Assembly (NCBI GenBank): GCA_964426675.1
Contig: CAYRRM010000066.1
Location: forward strand, 1-9,292
Source: DYMC01 sp035406705
Lineage (GTDB): Bacteria; Verrucomicrobiota; Lentisphaeria; Victivallales; GWF2-50-93
Length of the DNA stretch: 9,292 bases
Direction of reading: 5' to 3'
Shown here piece by piece: positions 5,741 through 9,292 of the stretch (positions are counted from its first letter, which is position 1; the number at the start of each line of letters is the position of its first letter). The notes beneath the pieces were generated by a model. The model made no database searches and was not told the origin of the DNA. It saw nothing but the letters and a program-made list of their open reading frames with translations. Made by a program: the position numbers and the translations under genes.

Positions 5741-8470
5741 TTATTCTATTTTTGTCTGACTATTAATTTTATCTTGTAACTGCTTTAAAGTTTTAGTTGA
5801 CCTTTTTTCTATATTGAAGATTGTTTGTTTAACTAACAAGTATTTCCATTCAAAACCCGTCTGTTCTGTTACTGCTTTGCACCAGCGTTCTATGGCTTTA
5901 TTCTTATTGTCAAGATCGGGATATTCGCGGCCCTTGGTTTCGAGAATCCAGTATACCTTTTTAGAACCATCTTTCTGAACTGCTACAAAATCAGGAAAAT
6001 AATAACGGATTGCACCAGAATTTGACAAGTAATCAATTCTGAAAATATCTGCTAAAGCAGCAAAAGCTTCTATATCAGATGCATTATCAAGAAACTCTGC
6101 AAATTCAGCTTCAAACGGATTGTAGGTTGCAACGAAATTAAAAACGGTTTTCTTTAATCTGATGTGCCCCCTCCTCCAGGTGAATTTTGGTGTATCTGAT
6201 AGCTTTATGCTTTTTCCTTTGACTTTTACCTGTTTTTTCTCAACTGTAGCTTTCCCTATTTCTTTTGCCAATAGTTCGATGATAGCCTCCTGAATTGAGA
6301 GTTCTCGCAGAACCTTCCTTAATTCTTCTTTTTCAATATCATCAATTTTAACTTCAAAGCATTTATTCAGAATGTAATCTTCACAAATCGGGTAAACAAA
6401 TTGAAAGCAGTCCGTCAAGCCGGCTTTCTTCATAACCTGGGTAACAATATATGAAGTAAGGTCCCTGCCTAATTCCAGAAACTCAGATTCAACCGCAGTC
6501 TGATGAACTTCAACACCAAGGTTCATTACTTCCATTTTTAAAAGCGTTTTCCTTTCTTCGCTTAATTTAGAAGATGAAAACAGTGAAGGAAATTTTTTGC
6601 CGTCAATTCCTGAAAGATTTTTATAAGCCCTGGTATATGAAAAGTCAGTAGCCGGGATTTCGATGTCATAAGTTAATCTCTTTTTCTCAGGAGCTATGGT
6701 CACAGGAAGTGGTGGCGGTGTTTTAGTTGTGTTGATGCCTACTCCTTCGAGCTCTAATTGTTTAACAATTTTTTCAAAGTTTTCATTACCTATAACCTCC
6801 AGCGTTTGAGTGCGGTCGGGACTAATATCTCTCATTAAGCGCAAGCCTCTACCAATAGTTTGTTCCGGGAGTATCGCAGAATCAAATGCACGTAAACCCA
6901 AAACAATGGTTACATTTTGGACATCCCATCCCTCACGAAGCATTAGAACGCTGACAATCACCTTGATTTTGTTATTAGGATTATCCACATCACGTGCTTC
7001 TTCCCTTAAACTTTCTAAATCACTTTTACGGACATCTCCGGAATTATCGGTGTGAATGACCATAATTTCATCCTGAGCAATTCCGTAAGTTGCTCCTCTT
7101 TTCGCAATTGATTCGGCAATTTTATCAGCAAAGGCATTTTTTTCAGCCATGATGAATAAAACAGGTTTTTTTCCAACTCCTTTATATGCTTCATAGTGTT
7201 CTTTCCATCGAGAAAGAGCAGCCGTAATCCAGTCGCCATATTTCTGAACCACATTGTCTTTTGTGATTTTTTCCGGATCTTTTTTATTTACGGAGTGAAC
7301 TATTAAAGGAACTTTTACAATTCGGTCTTCCACTGCCTGAGCCAAAGGATAGTCACAAATAATCCATGGGTAATAAGTGTTATCAGGAGTTTTGGGAGTT
7401 GCTGAAAAATCGATCCACATCTTTAGCCCTCCCGGAATGCTTTTATGAATTGATAATAAACTTTCATTCCATTTCAATTCATCATCATGCACATGATGGG
7501 CCTCGTCATTCATCACCAATAAATTGTCCAGCTCTTTAACTCTTTCAAATAATGTTTGTGGTGATTTTCCAGGGTCGCTCTGCGGTTTGCGCCCCAGAAT
7601 CGCCTCTATAATTGTATTGGGGTTGAATTCTTTCGCCCTGCTTTCATATAACTGGTGAATGTTGTTCAATATAAAATTATTTTCTGCCGATAACGGACTT
7701 TCATCACCCCTGAGTTTTATATTCAGTTTCCATTGCGATTTCCATGCATCAGGTATAAACGGGAATTCCATAAATATTTTTCCATTTGCAAAATCTTTTG
7801 CTAAACGTTCATAAACTATAACATTGGGCGCTACAAGCAGAAAGTTATTGGCATACCGTCTGTCTTTCTCTCTTAAACGGTTAAAATAGCTCCACACCAC
7901 CACAAAAGCCATCACAAAGGTTTTTCCTGAACCTGTTGCCATTTTAACAGCGTACCGCAATAAATCTTTTTCAGGCAACTCCTGCTCGCCCTCCTGGTTA
8001 AGTTCAGGGAAGTATCTTTTTACTTTTCGCTTACCATCTAAATCTTCACTAAACTCTATGGTTGAAGCAAAAAGTTTTCCACTGAATTTTTCATGATAAT
8101 CTTTAATTAGAGGAATAACATCAGAGTACTTCTTGATCTCATATAAATAAATAATGGTTTCAATAGCTTCGCGCTGGCAGAAATAGAAATGGAATGGTTC
8201 ATTACAAAATAACGGTGGATGCGACTGATCGAACCAAAAGGCCAGCAATTCCTGTGATGTGGACGTGGCTCCGGGATAACCCTCATTTCTCCAACGGTCA
8301 ACGTCTGAGCGGAGTTTATTCACAAGAAGCATTTTGCTGGGCCTGCGTCCCGGTACCAATTCATATTCGTTGGCAGCTTTCTTTTTTAAATAACTTACCG
8401 GTACTTCCCATGGATTACGGTTCTCAATGTAGGGAAGCGTTTTGTCGTATTGTACAATTGATTGTGGCAT
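5741..8470 (-). CDS. Restriction endonuclease: SF2 helicase with C-terminal PD-(D/E)XK nuclease (type III Res-like, BPTD_3080-like)
   Basis: The 909-residue protein is probably the DNA-cleaving, ATP-driven translocating subunit of a restriction-modification system. Helicase motifs in order: Q99 in the region before motif I, Walker A ATGSGKT (178-184), DEAH (322-325), SATP (356-359), REGWDVQN (512-519) and QTIGRGLR (537-544). The C-terminus carries a nuclease core with NPFEAEFAEFLD (784-795), D827 in YFPDF and E844-T845-K846 in ILETKG. The N-terminal region (NPWEVP, GRRP, WRNEGYPGAT) recalls the BPTD_3080 family, from memory. All motifs are intact. The partial methyltransferase upstream fits a mod-res pair, here split by a GxxExxY gene. 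An 87-bp repeat ends 20 bases before the ATG, and no Shine-Dalgarno site is seen. Confidence 0.9.
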   Translation of the reverse strand: MPQSIVQYDKTLPYIENRNPWEVPVSYLKKKAANEYELVPGRRPSKMLLVNKLRSDVDRWRNEGYPGATSTSQELLAFWFDQSHPPLFCNEPFHFYFCQREAIETIIYLYEIKKYSDVIPLIKDYHEKFSGKLFASTIEFSEDLDGKRKVKRYFPELNQEGEQELPEKDLLRYAVKMATGSGKTFVMAFVVVWSYFNRLREKDRRYANNFLLVAPNVIVYERLAKDFANGKIFMEFPFIPDAWKSQWKLNIKLRGDESPLSAENNFILNNIHQLYESRAKEFNPNTIIEAILGRKPQSDPGKSPQTLFERVKELDNLLVMNDEAHHVHDDELKWNESLLSIHKSIPGGLKMWIDFSATPKTPDNTYYPWIICDYPLAQAVEDRIVKVPLIVHSVNKKDPEKITKDNVVQKYGDWITAALSRWKEHYEAYKGVGKKPVLFIMAEKNAFADKIAESIAKRGATYGIAQDEIMVIHTDNSGDVRKSDLESLREEARDVDNPNNKIKVIVSVLMLREGWDVQNVTIVLGLRAFDSAILPEQTIGRGLRLMRDISPDRTQTLEVIGNENFEKIVKQLELEGVGINTTKTPPPLPVTIAPEKKRLTYDIEIPATDFSYTRAYKNLSGIDGKKFPSLFSSSKLSEERKTLLKMEVMNLGVEVHQTAVESEFLELGRDLTSYIVTQVMKKAGLTDCFQFVYPICEDYILNKCFEVKIDDIEKEELRKVLRELSIQEAIIELLAKEIGKATVEKKQVKVKGKSIKLSDTPKFTWRRGHIRLKKTVFNFVATYNPFEAEFAEFLDNASDIEAFAALADIFRIDYLSNSGAIRYYFPDFVAVQKDGSKKVYWILETKGREYPDLDNKNKAIERWCKAVTEQTGFEWKYLLVKQTIFNIEKRSTKTLKQLQDKINSQTKIE

Positions 8471-8490
8471 AGTATCACTTTTTTTTATTT

Positions 8491-8577
8491 AACCGCAAAG
8501 TGCGCTAAGAAGGCGCTGAGAACGCTAAGAGAATCTCTGTGTTCTTTGCGTAATCCCTTTGCGTTCTTTGCGGTTTA
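8491..8577. repeat. 87-bp CGCAAAG-type repeat, copy A
   Basis: The ends are inverted repeats, AACCGCAAAG (8491-8500) and CTTTGCGGTT (8566-8575). On the minus strand the unit shows repeated CGCAAAG motifs. Its two halves are themselves similar in inverted orientation, so the whole can form one long imperfect hairpin. It occupies nearly the whole gap between the GxxExxY gene stop (8590) and the restriction gene start (8470). It differs from copy B at three positions. Similar repeats are common in Bacteroidota genomes, from memory. Confidence 0.9.
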
Positions 8578-8589
8578 AATCAGTTCATT

Positions 8590-8967
8590 TTATAAATTAT
8601 TTACAACTCTCTTAATTCCATTTTTTAATAGTACAACATTAAAGTTAATTAGCAAGCCAAGTTTATAATTCCCCAATTTTAAGTAAGTAAGTGTTTGTGC
8701 CAAATGAATATCATTTAAGGAATCTACACTTTTAACTTCTATTACCACTTTGTTTTCAACTAACAAATCTATTCTATACCCACATTCAAGTTTAACTTCT
8801 TCAAATACAAGCGGCATCGGTTTTTCTTTTTGAACCTGCATACCTTCCTGAGCAAGTTTATAAAACAAGCATTCCTTGTATGCACTTTCCAATAAACCTG
8901 GTCCAAGCGCTCTATGCACTTCGATTGCTGATTGAATGATTTTATTGGACAATTCGTTCTCTGTCAT
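8590..8967 (-). CDS. GxxExxY family protein (PD-(D/E)XK-like)
   Basis: This 125-residue protein shows the family motif at G24, E27 and Y30 in LGPGLLESAY. It has a PD-(D/E)XK-like core with C62, D67 in YRIDLLV and E77-V78-K79 in VIEVKSV, followed by Q91 in HLAQTLTYL. The fold implies a nuclease ancestry, but the biochemical role of the family is not established. The length is normal. The gene lies 12 bases from repeat copy A at its end and 15 bases from copy B at its start, between the methyltransferase and restriction genes and in the same direction. It may be an accessory part of this restriction system or a mobile passenger; the repeats favour the passenger view. The ATG at 8965-8967 gives the normal family N-terminus. 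Confidence 0.88.
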   Translation of the reverse strand: MTENELSNKIIQSAIEVHRALGPGLLESAYKECLFYKLAQEGMQVQKEKPMPLVFEEVKLECGYRIDLLVENKVVIEVKSVDSLNDIHLAQTLTYLKLGNYKLGLLINFNVVLLKNGIKRVVNNL

Positions 8968-8982
8968 AAAGCTTTTATCTTT

Positions 8983-9069
8983 AACCGCAAAGTACGCTAA
9001 GAAGGCGCGAAGAACGCTAAGAGAATCTCTGTGTTCTTTGCGTAATCCCTTTGCGTTCTTTGCGGTTTA
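8983..9069. repeat. 87-bp CGCAAAG-type repeat, copy B
   Basis: Near-identical to copy A (three differences, all within its first 30 bases), in the same orientation and 492 bp away. It starts 15 bases upstream of the GxxExxY ATG and ends eight bases beyond the methyltransferase stop. Plus-strand translation gives a repeat-derived peptide (TAKYAKKARRTLRES) that should not be taken as a gene. Confidence 0.9.
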
Positions 9070-9077
9070 TTTTTTTA

Positions 9078-9292
9078 TTACACTTTTATTTCATACACCT
9101 GAGAAGTATCAATTCCGAAAATATCAATGATTTTCACAAATATTTTATAGGTGCCTGGTTTCGAATATTCATGCTCGGCTACAAGCCGGAGTTTGCGTTC
9201 CTGTTTTGTGCGATAACTGGTCCATCCGTTATTGAATGTATCATTCTGAAAATCAAAATCCACTGCCCAATAATCAATCCAGTCGCTCCATT
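9078..9292 (-). CDS. Probable adenine-specific DNA methyltransferase, C-terminal end (partial)
   Basis: Seventy residues before the stop are visible and the gene continues beyond the right edge. The segment reads WSDWIDYWAVDFDF, then WTSYRTKQERKL, and ends GTYKIFVKIIDIFGIDTSQVYEIKV, written here in parts (GTYKIFVKIIDI, FGIDTSQVYEIKV). From memory this matches the C-terminal tail of site-specific DNA methyltransferases paired with BPTD_3080-like restriction enzymes. No catalytic motif (DPPY or FxGxG) is in the window, so the call rests on this tail and on the restriction gene downstream. The GTY...VKIIDIFG part also resembles a PKD-like beta-sandwich, which is the main alternative. The gene would modify the host DNA to protect it from the nuclease. 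Confidence 0.65.
   Translation of the reverse strand, partial: WSDWIDYWAVDFDFQNDTFNNGWTSYRTKQERKLRLVAEHEYSKPGTYKIFVKIIDIFGIDTSQVYEIKV

Noticed and set aside
6810..8472. Several short frames of 61-92 codons inside the restriction gene
   Set aside because: All lie within the intact 909-codon gene with full helicase and nuclease motifs and show no family features of their own.
8491..9069. CRISPR array
   Set aside because: There are only two 87-bp units separated by a protein-coding gene. Unit length, spacing and content do not fit a CRISPR.
8936..9130. Plus-strand 64-codon frame containing TAKYAKKARRTLRES
   Set aside because: It is the translated 87-bp repeat, overlapping the GxxExxY start and the methyltransferase end. 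This type of peptide is a well-known artefact of CGCAAAG repeats.

Overview
This 9.3 kb window is AT-rich and looks like an accessory stretch of a Bacteroidota chromosome. The support is indirect. A TTTG / TAnnTTTG promoter (the Bacteroidetes sigma-A type) lies before the first gene, Shine-Dalgarno sites are not evident, CGCAAAG-rich dispersed repeats are present, and a GxxExxY protein and an IS982-family element occur. No species call is possible.

Layout. Positions 1-88 hold the 3' end of tmRNA (ssrA) and its terminator. Positions 293-538 encode a small GIY-YIG domain protein with a good promoter. Positions 541-1185 are gene-free and hold a chain of GC-rich hairpins, including one copy of a roughly 180-bp dispersed repeat. 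Positions 1186-2072 (minus) carry an unrecognised gene of about 295 codons broken by a one-base frameshift in an A-run. Positions 2160-3370 are a nested mobile-element scar: a complete IS982-family insertion sequence (2255-3326) with 17-bp inverted repeats and an 8-bp target duplication sits just upstream of a 21-codon stub of an IS3-family OrfA. Positions 3512-5221 (minus) encode a soluble Ser/Thr kinase-TPR-FHA fusion with a non-RD catalytic loop and a very short activation segment. Positions 5222-5740 are gene-free and hold the second copy of the dispersed repeat.

Positions 5741-9292 (minus) form a restriction-modification locus. In transcription order these are the C-terminus of a probable adenine-specific DNA methyltransferase (cut by the window edge), a GxxExxY PD-(D/E)XK-like protein, and a 909-residue SF2 helicase with a C-terminal PD-(D/E)XK nuclease, resembling type III Res and the BPTD_3080 restriction endonucleases. 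The two gaps between these genes are filled almost entirely by two 87-bp direct repeats that differ at three positions, so the GxxExxY gene looks like a cassette sitting between modification and restriction genes.

The strongest leads are this repeat-bracketed GxxExxY insertion, the IS982 leader hairpin that abuts the transposase start codon, the nested IS scar, and the single-chain kinase-TPR-FHA protein. I did not find a clearly undescribed system. Family assignments rest on motif reading without any database search.
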